Under the pieces are notes generated by a model that was not told the DNA's origin, did not search any database, and worked only from the letters and a program-made list of their open reading frames with translations. Shown piece after piece: positions 1 to 7,699 of a DNA stretch of 64,000 bases. The translations under genes were made by a program, and so were the position numbers. The stretch comes from an uncultured Oscillospiraceae bacterium (lineage in GTDB: Bacteria > Bacillota > Clostridia > Oscillospirales > Ruminococcaceae), in assembly GCA_910579125.1 (NCBI GenBank), contig CAJTTH010000005.1, positions 50,447-114,446 on the forward strand, written 5' to 3'. Position 1 is the first letter of the stretch. Each line of letters starts with the position of its first letter.

Positions 1-213
1 ATTGCTACGGCATTGGTTGAGGACAAGACAGCCGTTGAGGTCAGCGTTGACGAGCCCAACGACGAGGGTGTTATCGTGTATCATCTGCACGTTGGTCCCG
101 AGGATATGGGCAGAGTAATCGGCAAGCAAGGCAGAATCGCAAAGGCGATCCGTATTGTTATGCGTGCGGGAGCTGTCCGTGCTAACGAGAAGATTTCCGT
201 TGAGATCGACTGA
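1..213 (+). CDS. khpA: KhpA-family KH-domain RNA-binding protein (5' end outside the window)
   Basis: The reading frame is open from base 1, so the first few residues lie upstream of the window; 70 residues are visible. The sequence carries the KH signature around residues 35-55 (VIGKQGRIAKAIR, with the GKQG loop) and ends in VSVEID-like residues, as in KhpA/YlqC proteins of about 75-80 residues. Family members bind RNA, often as a dimer with KhpB, and affect cell division and envelope homeostasis. In most Bacillota khpA sits between rpsP and rimM-trmD; here a terminator follows at 471-499 and no rimM is seen downstream. The family call is secure; only the start is missing. Confidence 0.92.
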   Translation: MATALVEDKTAVEVSVDEPNDEGVIVYHLHVGPEDMGRVIGKQGRIAKAIRIVMRAGAVRANEKISVEID

Positions 214-218
214 TTTTA

Positions 219-411
219 AGAACCTGTACCGATAGCCCGAAGTGCACACATTATGCTTCGCAAAACGCTGATTGCGAACATAATTTTGTCGCAGAAAGCG
301 GCAGAATTTGCCGCAAAGCACGATGCTTTAAGGTGAATGCCCCCGGCGCATCGCGGCGTCGCGCATTAAAGACACTAAGACAAGCGTTGAGCGGCTATTG
401 GTACAGGCTCT
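219..411. mobile_element. MITE-like foldback element with 19-bp terminal inverted repeats
   Basis: The left end (219-237) and the reverse complement of the right end (393-411) agree at 17 of 19 positions; the shared core is CCTGTACC. The roughly 190 bp in between has no credible reading frame. Size, intergenic position between khpA and its terminator, and terminal inverted repeats fit a non-autonomous transposon remnant (inference). A target duplication is not certain: TTAAGA and TAAGAG flank the ends. Confidence 0.6.
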
Positions 412-418
412 AAGAGGG

Positions 419-457
419 TGTCCGGAATTTCAACGTGCGCGGGGGAAATTCCGGACA
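419..457. repeat. Perfect 13-bp inverted repeat with 13-nt loop
   Basis: TGTCCGGAATTTC at 419-431 is exactly complementary to 445-457, with a G-rich loop between. No T-run follows, so it is not a typical terminator. It lies just outside the foldback element at 219-411. Confidence 0.6.
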
Positions 458-470
458 GGCTTTAAGATAG

Positions 471-499
471 CGGCGCATATCGGTGCGCCGTTGTTTTTT
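471..499 (+). terminator. Rho-independent terminator after khpA
   Basis: CGGCGCA (471-477) pairs with TGCGCCG (484-490) and is followed by TTGTTTTTT. It separates khpA and the repeat DNA from the gene at 514, whose AGAGGTG ribosome binding site starts at 501. Confidence 0.8.
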
Positions 500-513
500 A
501 AGAGGTGATATGA

Positions 514-714
514 TTGGCTGTTAAAGAAAACGATAATAAAGAGATAGTGGAAATGATACGCAAGGGCTTGGAGAAAAGCGGAGGCTACTGTCCGTGCCGC
601 CGCGAGAGGATACCGGAAAACAAGTGCATCTGCGAGGAATTCCGTCGGCAGATCGCTGATCCGGATTTTGAGGGGTACTGTCACTGTATGCTGTATTACA
701 AGTCTAAAGATTGA
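514..714 (+). CDS. Ferredoxin-thioredoxin reductase catalytic-domain-like protein
   Basis: This 66-residue protein has three cysteine pairs, CPC, CIC and CHC (residues about 26-60), preceded by GGY as in the beta (catalytic) subunit of ferredoxin:thioredoxin reductase, where such cysteines hold a 4Fe-4S cluster and a redox disulfide. The total distance between the first and last pair (27 residues) equals that of plant FTR, but the middle pair is shifted (9 and 15 residues instead of 16 and 8). The start is TTG with AGAGGTG about 6 nt upstream; a nearby ATG at 510 is closed after four codons. No alpha subunit is visible; a thioredoxin gene lies 2.3 kb away. Role as a small redox protein is inferred. 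Confidence 0.75.
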   Translation: MAVKENDNKEIVEMIRKGLEKSGGYCPCRRERIPENKCICEEFRRQIADPDFEGYCHCMLYYKSKD

Positions 715-726
715 CCTGTTATATCA

Positions 727-757
727 AAAACCTCCCGCGTCTTAACGGGAGGTTTTA
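727..757. terminator. Bidirectional terminator between convergent genes
   Basis: An 11-bp stem (727-737 with 746-756, AAAACCTCCCG) has A-runs before and T-runs after. It serves the FTR-like gene (plus) and the EAL gene (minus, ending at 761). Confidence 0.85.
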
Positions 758-760
758 TTT

Positions 761-2701
761 TCATTCCTCGGAGGAGGTTCCGAGCGTCGCGTTCGCTATA
801 AAATCAATAAACTCAGCCTTGCAGATAGGACGGGAGAAAAAATACCCCTGAATGAAATCGCACTTCAGATTTGAGAACGCTTCAACCATTTCGCGTGTCT
901 CGATACCCTCGACAACGATCTCCATTTTCATATCCTTGAGCATTTTCACGGTGTTCTGGAGGAATATCCACATTTTAGGATTATGCTGCTCGTCAACAAA
1001 TGACTTGTCGAGCTTGACGATCTTCAGCGGAAGCTGGATAACGCGTTTCATATTCGAGTAGCCCGTGCCGTAGTCGTCCAGCGAGAACGAAAGCCCCGCG
1101 CGTGCGAGCTTGTTCAGGTTTTCTGTCATAACGCGCTGCGAATAGGACGCGGCGGTCTCGGTTATCTCAAGGTTTATCGACTCCGGCGAAACGTTGTATT
1201 TTCGCATTATGTTGAGTATAGTATCCGCCAGATCGCCGTGCATACACTGTGCAACGGAAAGGTTGACCTCAATATAGTTCAGCCCGAGCTTTATGAATTC
1301 GTCGCCCGAAACGAACTTGCAAACCTCCTCAAAAACAAACTCGCCGATCTTGTGTATCGCGCCGCTCTTTTCCGCAGCGGGTATCAGTATCTCAGGCGAG
1401 ATAAATCCGTGCTCCTCGTCGAACAAGCGCAACAGAGCCTCGGCGGAAGCAAATTTCCCGGAGCTTATCGAGTAGATGGGCTGATAGTAGACCTCGAACT
1501 TTTGGTTTTCGAGCGCGCGTTCAATTATCGTATCAATATTGTTGTGGATAGCGAAAGCGTTTGCGTCGTATACGTCGGACGCGAGCATTACCTGTCCGCT
1601 GTAGTGGTTCTTCTCATGGAAATCCTGTCCGAACGCCATAAGGGACTTGAAGCTCTCGATCTCATCGGGACACCTTGCAAGAACGATATACGGCGTAAAG
1701 TATATATCAAGTCCGTTTATATTCGCGCGCTTTTTCAGTTCCTTCATAAGCGCTTCCGCCGCACTTTTCGCTTTGTCGCGGTCTTTTTCGCTGTATACCA
1801 TACGGAAACGTCCGCGGTCAAGAAAGTACAGATCGGCGTCTCCGTGCAGACTTGCGTTTACGTCTGCGATGGTCGCGGCTATCTTATTCAACACATCGGT
1901 CATTACGTCATAGCCGACCATACTTGTTAGCGTGTTGTAGTTGCCAATGTTCAGCATTACGATATTGACGTGCTTGTCGTTGAAAAACGCGCGCTTCATG
2001 TCGTGGGCATAAGCGCTGTGTTTATACAGTCCCGTGAACGAATCGATGTAGTCCTCGGGACGGAGCACTCCCGCGCTTACGATAAACAGCGACATTGTAA
2101 TAGCGAAGCACTCCACCAGCAGCTCCGGAAATATCAGATGTAAGACGACCGCGATAAAACTCAGCACGGTCATTGAGAACAGCGAGAAAATTTTCCGTCG
2201 GTTGAACAACGCTCGGTATTGAAGAACATACACAACATTCAGTAATATATACGGCACGATGCAGACATACAGTGTGTGGAACAACATTTCGTGCGTATAG
2301 CCGTTCTCTACCGAAAACATCAAATGCGTGAACGGATTTGTGGCAAGAAGGATAACATCAAATCCATAAGGCAGAATAAACAGCACTATTTTTGCGGGAT
2401 TTTGGAAAATTTTATGCCATGTATCGGTCAGGCTGATTACAAAAAGCATATGCACAAACGGATGAATATTGTGAACTATAAGATATCCCATGTGTGCAAA
2501 ATTTAACAGAAAAATATTTTGACTGTTGTAGTTGTCGAGGGTCACCGCGAAGATATCAAACGAGGTAGATATCGCGGCGAGAACTATCTGCAAAAGGAAT
2601 AAACGATTTGACGTTCCCTTTGTCATCTTGCGGATAACGACCGTTACAAACAGCACCGCAAGCATAATCAAAGCCGCAACGTCAAACGTAACATTCTTCA
2701 T
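761..2701 (-). CDS. Membrane-anchored EAL-domain cyclic-di-GMP phosphodiesterase with degenerate GGDEF domain
   Basis: The 646-residue protein begins with about six hydrophobic membrane segments (residues 5-205), then a GGDEF-like domain (about 215-370) and a C-terminal EAL domain (about 390-635). The EAL domain looks active: EALLR, the LEITE glutamate, the DDYGTGYSN loop, KLDKSFV, the VVEGIE glutamate and QGYFFSRP are all present, so it should hydrolyse cyclic di-GMP to pGpG. The GGDEF signature is missing (LDRGRFRMV in its place), so cyclase activity is unlikely; such domains often bind GTP or act as regulatory modules. The start has a strong GGGGAGGGG site 5-6 nt upstream. It is monocistronic, with its own promoter at 2818-2846. 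Confidence 0.9.
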   Translation of the reverse strand: MKNVTFDVAALIMLAVLFVTVVIRKMTKGTSNRLFLLQIVLAAISTSFDIFAVTLDNYNSQNIFLLNFAHMGYLIVHNIHPFVHMLFVISLTDTWHKIFQNPAKIVLFILPYGFDVILLATNPFTHLMFSVENGYTHEMLFHTLYVCIVPYILLNVVYVLQYRALFNRRKIFSLFSMTVLSFIAVVLHLIFPELLVECFAITMSLFIVSAGVLRPEDYIDSFTGLYKHSAYAHDMKRAFFNDKHVNIVMLNIGNYNTLTSMVGYDVMTDVLNKIAATIADVNASLHGDADLYFLDRGRFRMVYSEKDRDKAKSAAEALMKELKKRANINGLDIYFTPYIVLARCPDEIESFKSLMAFGQDFHEKNHYSGQVMLASDVYDANAFAIHNNIDTIIERALENQKFEVYYQPIYSISSGKFASAEALLRLFDEEHGFISPEILIPAAEKSGAIHKIGEFVFEEVCKFVSGDEFIKLGLNYIEVNLSVAQCMHGDLADTILNIMRKYNVSPESINLEITETAASYSQRVMTENLNKLARAGLSFSLDDYGTGYSNMKRVIQLPLKIVKLDKSFVDEQHNPKMWIFLQNTVKMLKDMKMEIVVEGIETREMVEAFSNLKCDFIQGYFFSRPICKAEFIDFIANATLGTSSEE

Positions 2702-2817
2702 GACAATTCCCCTCCCCTCGGTTTTCTGCTCGTGACAGTCATTTTATACGATGTGCGCTTTTGCTGTATTACACAATTCGGGCAGAGTAATCCCGTTTTT
2801 TTGTCGGGTTCATATAT

Positions 2818-2846
2818 ATTATAACAGAATGGAAAATAAATGTCAA
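2818..2846 (-). promoter_or_regulatory. Vegetative promoter of the EAL gene
   Basis: On the minus strand TTGACA (2841-2846) and TATAAT (2818-2823) are separated by 17 bp, both perfect matches to the SigA consensus. The rest of the 348-bp gap 2702-3049 holds only the thioredoxin terminator. Confidence 0.85.
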
Positions 2847-2983
2847 ACCAGTTTACAAAAGTTAATAACACAGTTGTCTTTTTTTGTGCAAAAGCAACAA
2901 TTTGTATTGTTAAAAAGCCTGTACGAAAACAAACATTGATACTGTATTTCTTGAACATAAACGCGGCCGAAATTGTTTTTCAA

Positions 2984-3011
2984 ATAAAATTCCCCCGATA
3001 ATTTGGGGGAA
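2984..3011 (-). terminator. Terminator after the thioredoxin gene
   Basis: TTCCCCC (2990-2996) pairs with GGGGGAA (3005-3011). On the minus strand the stem is followed by TTTTATTTG, which fits an intrinsic terminator 40 bp past the thioredoxin stop. Confidence 0.75.
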
Positions 3012-3049
3012 ATCTCTGTTAAAGACATTGCGCTGAAAGCGAAAATAAT

Positions 3050-3355
3050 TTAAAATTCCGCCAAAATCTGCTCCTTGGTGTGAAGCCCGACAAGGCGCGA
3101 TTTGATATTGCCGTCTTTGATAATAACAAGGGTTGGAATATTTTCCACGTTGAAAGTCTCCGCGAGCATGGGCTGCTCGTCGGTGTTTACCTTGCCTACT
3201 GTGATATCCGCGCGCTGTTCGGCAATCTCGTCAATTATCGGCGACTGCATCATACAAGGCGGGCACCACGTCGCCCAGAAATCCAGCAGCACGGGCTTCG
3301 GTGAGTTGAGCACCTCCGTTTTGAAATTCTCCGAGGTTACGGTAATTATCGGCAT
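3050..3355 (-). CDS. trxA: Thioredoxin with WCPPC active site
   Basis: This is a 101-residue thioredoxin-fold protein, the normal length for a free thioredoxin. The redox motif is WCPPC (about residues 28-32) instead of the usual WCGPC, and the cis-proline loop is IPTL (about residue 73). A proline in place of the glycine is known in thioredoxin relatives and shifts redox potential. It reduces protein disulfides in the cytoplasm; no signal peptide is present. An in-frame start 11 codons upstream exists, but the AAGGAGG site sits 6 nt before 3355, which fixes the start. It has its own promoter and terminator. Confidence 0.92.
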   Translation of the reverse strand: MPIITVTSENFKTEVLNSPKPVLLDFWATWCPPCMMQSPIIDEIAEQRADITVGKVNTDEQPMLAETFNVENIPTLVIIKDGNIKSRLVGLHTKEQILAEF

Positions 3356-3392
3356 AAATACCTCCTTAAAATACGAAATAAAACACACTTAT

Positions 3393-3421
3393 ATTGTAAC
3401 ATATATTTTTGGAAATATCAA
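3393..3421 (-). promoter_or_regulatory. Promoter of the thioredoxin gene
   Basis: Minus-strand TTGATA (3416-3421) and TACAAT (3393-3398) with a 17-bp spacer, 38 bp upstream of the start codon. Confidence 0.75.
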
Positions 3422-3462
3422 CCCCCAAAGCAAAAAAAGTGCAGCATTTCATTTTTTCAGCA

Positions 3463-3496
3463 AAAAATCCGGCATCGGGCGCGGTTGCCCGATGCC
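3463..3496 (-). terminator. Strong terminator after the small helical protein gene
   Basis: A perfect 10-bp stem (3471-3480 with 3487-3496) has a 6-nt loop; on the minus strand a T6 run follows (3463-3468). A T6 run also follows on the plus strand. Confidence 0.88.
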
Positions 3497-3523
3497 GAAA
3501 TTTTTTGGGACGTTTGTTCGGCG

Positions 3524-3745
3524 TTACTTGTTTCCGCCGAACAAGCCGCCCAGCTTGTCCTTGATGCCGTCAACGTTGATCTTGGCCTTAACGCCGTCGA
3601 TAACATTTTTAATAACGTCGTCGGGAAGATCGATTCCGAGAACGTCCTCAACAGCCTTTATCGGCTCCTTTTGAAACTTTTCGGCAAAGCCCTTGTCGTT
3701 CTTTACCTTGTTGACTACCTCGTCGATTTTTGCCTTGATGTCCAT
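3524..3745 (-). CDS. Small conserved-type helical protein, unknown function
   Basis: The 73-residue product is charged and helical, with a middle stretch resembling Nif11 or nitrile-hydratase-type leader peptides (acidic-proline step, then a G-I-D-L-P motif near residue 40) and a C-terminal GGLFGG tail rather than a cysteine-rich core. I know similar short proteins in ruminococci only as hypothetical. No RiPP-modifying enzyme, protease or ABC transporter lies nearby, so a RiPP precursor role is not supported. Start 3745 is preferred (GAAAGGAA about 9 nt upstream); an alternative start at 3781 would overlap the DUF58 gene. It lies directly behind the MoxR-DUF58 pair and may share its transcript. 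Confidence 0.6.
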   Translation of the reverse strand: MDIKAKIDEVVNKVKNDKGFAEKFQKEPIKAVEDVLGIDLPDDVIKNVIDGVKAKINVDGIKDKLGGLFGGNK

Positions 3746-3770
3746 TTTGTCATTTCCTTTCTTGAAAAAA

Positions 3771-4967
3771 TTATCTATCATCTGCCAAGCCGTTTGCGTA
3801 CTCGGCAGCGGATTTCAAACCGCGCTCTCCGGCACGGCGGATATCCAGAAATACAAGCTGCTCCTCGCTGAAATCTTCCGGCAGCTCCTTTTGCGAAAGG
3901 TTGATATACGCATAGAACACCGCCGCCTGATGCGAAGCCGCTTTGGCTCTGGCAACGAGTTCGGGCGTAAGCTCGGTGGTGATAATGATTATCGCCGAGG
4001 TGCTGCCGACGTCGATATTATCCAGCGTCCAAACAAAATCCGCGACTTCGAGTTTTGCGGGAATGACCGACATCAGCTCGAAAAAACCGTCGAACGTGGG
4101 ATTGTCGTACACCATTATCGGTTCGCGGCGTGAAAGCTCGCCCGTCTCAACCGAACAGTATATTCCCTTGTTGACCGCTTCCCTCACAAACGCGAGCGCC
4201 GTTTCGATTACGGTATCGGTGCGCAGCATAAGATTGCACTCGCCGGGGTAAACGTTAAAATCGCATAACACGGCGGCACGCATATCGTTCACGCTGTCGA
4301 ACTGCTTTATCATGAGGTCGTCCTGTTTAGCGGTGAGCTTCCAGTGGACAAGCTGCATTACATCACCGATATGGTAGCTGCGGACGTGAGAGAAGTCCTC
4401 ACGCTCGTTAGTTATAGGCTTTTTAGGCGAAAAACTCTGCTCGCCCGCGGAGGTCGACAGAATATCGGCAAGCGGCAGCTTTCTCGGAAGAAAAATCGTC
4501 GGCATATACCGTTTCTGCTTTTTCGTCAAGCGGACAATCCTCAGCGGATCGACGAACGAAAGCGAGTGTATTGCGCAGACATAGCTGCCTCTGTACTTAT
4601 GAACGCAGCCGATAGACAGCCGCGCCTGTCCCATTGGCGACACGGACGCAAAGACGTGCTTGTCCGCGAACAGTCCGATCTCGCGGTCGGGTATATGGCA
4701 GTACACCTCCACAGGAACTCCCGGGAGAAAGGAGCGGTTTTTCAGCATTATTACCAGCTCAAACGGCTCGTTTTTGTCGATAACGGCGCGCGGCACGACA
4801 AATTCCGCCTTGACGTTCAGCATGAGCACCAGTGTAAAAACCGCCGCGAACACGGGATACAGCAGAACGGTAAACAGCAGTATCGCCGATATCTTGCTGG
4901 TATACGCCATTGAAAAAATTATGCAGGCGATTATGGTCAGAGCGTACAGAACACGATTTCTTGCCAT
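3771..4967 (-). CDS. DUF58 domain protein (MoxR partner)
   Basis: The 398-residue protein has two N-terminal membrane segments (about residues 5-50), then a beta-rich region and the DUF58 signature around residue 200 (SYHIGDVMQLVHWKLTAK), followed by a vWA-like fold. DUF58 proteins are encoded with MoxR AAA+ ATPases throughout bacteria, and the pair is thought to act in chaperone-like or metal-insertion steps at the membrane. The start codon is 2 bp behind the moxR stop, so the two are translated from one message. The transglutaminase gene that often completes this cluster is absent here. Confidence 0.9.
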   Translation of the reverse strand: MARNRVLYALTIIACIIFSMAYTSKISAILLFTVLLYPVFAAVFTLVLMLNVKAEFVVPRAVIDKNEPFELVIMLKNRSFLPGVPVEVYCHIPDREIGLFADKHVFASVSPMGQARLSIGCVHKYRGSYVCAIHSLSFVDPLRIVRLTKKQKRYMPTIFLPRKLPLADILSTSAGEQSFSPKKPITNEREDFSHVRSYHIGDVMQLVHWKLTAKQDDLMIKQFDSVNDMRAAVLCDFNVYPGECNLMLRTDTVIETALAFVREAVNKGIYCSVETGELSRREPIMVYDNPTFDGFFELMSVIPAKLEVADFVWTLDNIDVGSTSAIIIITTELTPELVARAKAASHQAAVFYAYINLSQKELPEDFSEEQLVFLDIRRAGERGLKSAAEYANGLADDR

Positions 4968-4969
4968 GA

Positions 4970-5923
4970 TCAGCTCCGTTTTACGGGCGGCGTTACCGAG
5001 CTTACAACGTCCTCGAGCACCGAGCGTATAGAGCGCCTGTTTACGCGCGTCTCCTGCCGCAGAACGATCCTGTGTTCAAAAACGGGAATAAGCAGCCGCA
5101 CTATATCCTCGGGGATAACATAGTCGCGTCCGCGCAGATAAGCAAACGCGCGGGACGCCTGCATTATCGCGATAGAAGCGCGCGGGCTTGCTCCGAGCGC
5201 CACGGCGGGGTGATTGCGTGTCGCGGCGGTAAGCTCCGCGACGTATTTGCAAAGGCTCTCCGCGAAGTTTATCTCGGTTATATCCTCAATGCAGTCGGCT
5301 ATCTGCTCGGCGCTCATTACGTTTTCAACGTCGTTTACGGGATTGGCGATAAGCCTGTCCATCATTATATGCTTTTCTTCCTCGATAGTCGGATAACCCA
5401 TACTTATCTTCATCATAAAGCGGTCAAGCTGAGCCTCGGGCAGTGGGAACGTTCCCACATATCCTTGAGAGTTCTGCGTTGCTATTACCATAAACGGCGA
5501 GGGCAGCTCGTGTATTGTGCCGTCGACCGTAACGTGATTTTCCTCCATTGCTTCAAGCAGCGCCGACTGCGTTTTCGGGGAGGTTCTGTTGATCTCGTCG
5601 GCGAGCAGAATATTTGTCATTACAAGACCGTCGCGGTATTCAAAGCGGTTTTCTTCCTTGTTGAACATCGTAAAGCCAGTAATGTCCGACGCCATAACGT
5701 CCGGCGTGAACTGCGCGCGTCTGAACGCCAACCCCGAAGCCTTTCCAAGAGCCATTGCAAGCGTCGTCTTTCCCACTCCGGGCACGTCCTCGATAAGCAC
5801 ATGACCCTGTGCGAGAAGCGCGGTCAGCACGATAAGCAGCGCGTCCTCCTTGCCTCTGATGACCTTTGAGATCTCTTTCGCCAGATCGGCGAGCAGATAT
5901 TGATTCTGAAATCTTTCCGACAT
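4970..5923 (-). CDS. MoxR-family AAA+ ATPase
   Basis: The 317-residue product has Walker A (GVGKTT, about residue 46), Walker B (LLADEINRTSPK, about 107), sensor 1 (ATQNSQ) and the lid domain (GASPRAS) of MoxR ATPases. These act as ATP-driven chaperones for vWA-domain partners, here the DUF58 protein encoded 2 bp downstream. An upstream in-frame extension to 6001 has no ribosome site and overlaps the promoter at 5992-6020; the chosen start MSERFQ has AAAAGG upstream. Confidence 0.92.
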   Translation of the reverse strand: MSERFQNQYLLADLAKEISKVIRGKEDALLIVLTALLAQGHVLIEDVPGVGKTTLAMALGKASGLAFRRAQFTPDVMASDITGFTMFNKEENRFEYRDGLVMTNILLADEINRTSPKTQSALLEAMEENHVTVDGTIHELPSPFMVIATQNSQGYVGTFPLPEAQLDRFMMKISMGYPTIEEEKHIMMDRLIANPVNDVENVMSAEQIADCIEDITEINFAESLCKYVAELTAATRNHPAVALGASPRASIAIMQASRAFAYLRGRDYVIPEDIVRLLIPVFEHRIVLRQETRVNRRSIRSVLEDVVSSVTPPVKRS

Positions 5924-5991
5924 TTTACCTTTTCCTTTTCTTGATGTTGATGAATATATTGCTGTTTGCCTGTCAGGAAACATATATTTAT

Positions 5992-6020
5992 ATTGTAACA
6001 TATCGGTGTTTGAAAATCAA
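5992..6020 (-). promoter_or_regulatory. Promoter of the moxR-DUF58 operon
   Basis: Minus-strand TTGATT (6015-6020) and TACAAT (5992-5997), 17 bp apart. The segment around the -10 (GATATGTTACAATATAA) closely resembles the thioredoxin promoter at 3393-3421. Confidence 0.78.
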
Positions 6021-6083
6021 GAAGTTTCCGTATATTTTTTCGGAGATCCGTTTCTCGCCGAATTTGTTCAAATGTGTTCCGAA

Positions 6084-7688
6084 TTATTGCCAAAGCTCGT
6101 CGCGCGTGACAGTCAGCTTGTGATTGTAGAAGTAATTCAGCGCTGAGCGTTTGTTGTAGGTCTCGTCTAGCGTTCCCGAGGAGTTGATGATAAATTCTCC
6201 CGCAGCGGGAGCAGCCCACAGCCAGAGCGCGTTATCCCTGTACATAACGTCGATATCAGGTATTACGTCGCACGCGGTGACTGTCTGTATTTTCCGCGCG
6301 GTATCCATTTCGGAGAGCGCGGTAAATCTTCCCGCAAATGAGGAATCCGACCGCTCGTAAAAGCTCTGTCCGATAATGTCAACATAATCGTTTCCGGGGT
6401 AGAAGTCGGTGCTGCCGCAGTTCCAGACCCACAGCAGATTGCCGAGTCTGTGATATGTGCAAAGCCGCGTAAACGCGAACTGCCACAGCTTCTTGTAGCT
6501 ATTGGCGGAGTTTCCCCACCAGAACAGACCCGAATCCGGGTCGGGTATCGGCTCGAATATAACGGGAATATCCGCCTCAGCAAAGGGCTTCAGCGTTTCG
6601 GCGAGCTTGTCCAGATCCTTTGCTATCGCCGCAAGCTCGGCGGAGATAAGCTCGTTTTCCAGCATCGTCTGCAATTCCTCGGCGCTCAGCAAAGCGAACT
6701 CGTTAAGGTTGATGGGTTCGAGCGCGCGGTCAGCCGAAAAATCTCTCGGAGCAGTTCCGCGCAAGGCGTTCGGCGAATACCAGTGCCATGTGTACGCGAC
6801 GATGCCGCCGTCCTTGCTCCACTGCTGCGCAAGCTCAATGTCCTTTTTGGTTTCCTCGACGTTATCGCCGTCCTCGAGAACCGCCCCCGCAAGCTCGCCG
6901 ACGCGTATAGCGGGGTATCTTTCGACCGCCTTGAATACCGCGTCGATCTCGGCGTTGGTGCCGATCGTGACGTTCTGAGCGGTGAGCACCTGTCTGCCGA
7001 AATTCTTTGTCAGATACTGCATAAACTCAATAGTATTCGGGGTCGCGCTCGGGTTTGCGCATGCCGTGCCTATGCCGTAGCAGCTGTCGCTTACCGCGTC
7101 GGAGTTCTCCACGAACAGATAGTCGATCTCGGTCTCGCCGTTCGCCGAAATAAATTCCAGCGTGTTTGAGCCGGAATTAAGATAAACGTTGTCGACGGCG
7201 TAGTACTCAAACGTATAGTCGCCGTCCTCAAATTTACTTTTGTCGAGCGGCGGGATATAGTACGCGCCTTGCGTTTTTCCGTCGCAGCGGAACGTTACCG
7301 ACGCGCCCTTTTCCGAACGCGCGGCAATAATTATACGGTAATGCTGCGGCGCGGAGGCGGTGACAATATGCGTAAGGCTGCCGCCCTGTTTCAGCCGCAC
7401 AAAGCCCTTGCCGTCATACGGCATCGCGTCCTCGCCCGAAACGTCTGCGCCTATGTCGTAAACGCCGCCCTCCGCGTTGAGCTTCGCGGAGTAGTCTCGG
7501 CTTGTCACGGGGTATTCCTTGGGCTGATATTCGCCGTTATTAGGGAGTGTGCTCGGGCGGCTCGTGCTCTCAAGACCATCCGAGCTGCTGTCCGAAAATT
7601 GCGGCTCGGAATAATCGGGTATGCGCGAACAAGAACACAGCGCCGCCGCAAGCAGCAGCGCCGTCAAAGATATTGCGATTTTTTTCAT
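6084..7688 (-). CDS. GH26-like lipoprotein with CBM35-like domain; catalytic residues lost
   Basis: The 534-residue protein has a lipoprotein signal (LCSC, cysteine 20), a Ser-rich linker, a beta-sandwich resembling CBM35 (about 60-195) and a GH26 beta-mannanase-type barrel (about 205-525). Conserved landmarks such as GRQVLTAQ, YTWHWYS, LFWWG and LLWVWN are present. In the genuine GH26 encoded at 53434-54819 the acid/base glutamate lies in WRPFHE and the nucleophile in LTECG; here the matching positions read FEPIPD (Asp383) and VTACD (Ala472). It is therefore probably not a hydrolase but a surface glycan-binding protein (inference). It starts 11 bp after the FtsA-like gene, with AAGGG upstream, so the two are likely cotranscribed. 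Confidence 0.85.
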   Translation of the reverse strand: MKKIAISLTALLLAAALCSCSRIPDYSEPQFSDSSSDGLESTSRPSTLPNNGEYQPKEYPVTSRDYSAKLNAEGGVYDIGADVSGEDAMPYDGKGFVRLKQGGSLTHIVTASAPQHYRIIIAARSEKGASVTFRCDGKTQGAYYIPPLDKSKFEDGDYTFEYYAVDNVYLNSGSNTLEFISANGETEIDYLFVENSDAVSDSCYGIGTACANPSATPNTIEFMQYLTKNFGRQVLTAQNVTIGTNAEIDAVFKAVERYPAIRVGELAGAVLEDGDNVEETKKDIELAQQWSKDGGIVAYTWHWYSPNALRGTAPRDFSADRALEPINLNEFALLSAEELQTMLENELISAELAAIAKDLDKLAETLKPFAEADIPVIFEPIPDPDSGLFWWGNSANSYKKLWQFAFTRLCTYHRLGNLLWVWNCGSTDFYPGNDYVDIIGQSFYERSDSSFAGRFTALSEMDTARKIQTVTACDVIPDIDVMYRDNALWLWAAPAAGEFIINSSGTLDETYNKRSALNYFYNHKLTVTRDELWQ

Positions 7689-7699
7689 ATTTTCCCTTT

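Noticed and set aside
3524..3745. RiPP precursor locus
   Set aside because: No modifying enzyme, protease or transporter gene is nearby and no core peptide is apparent.
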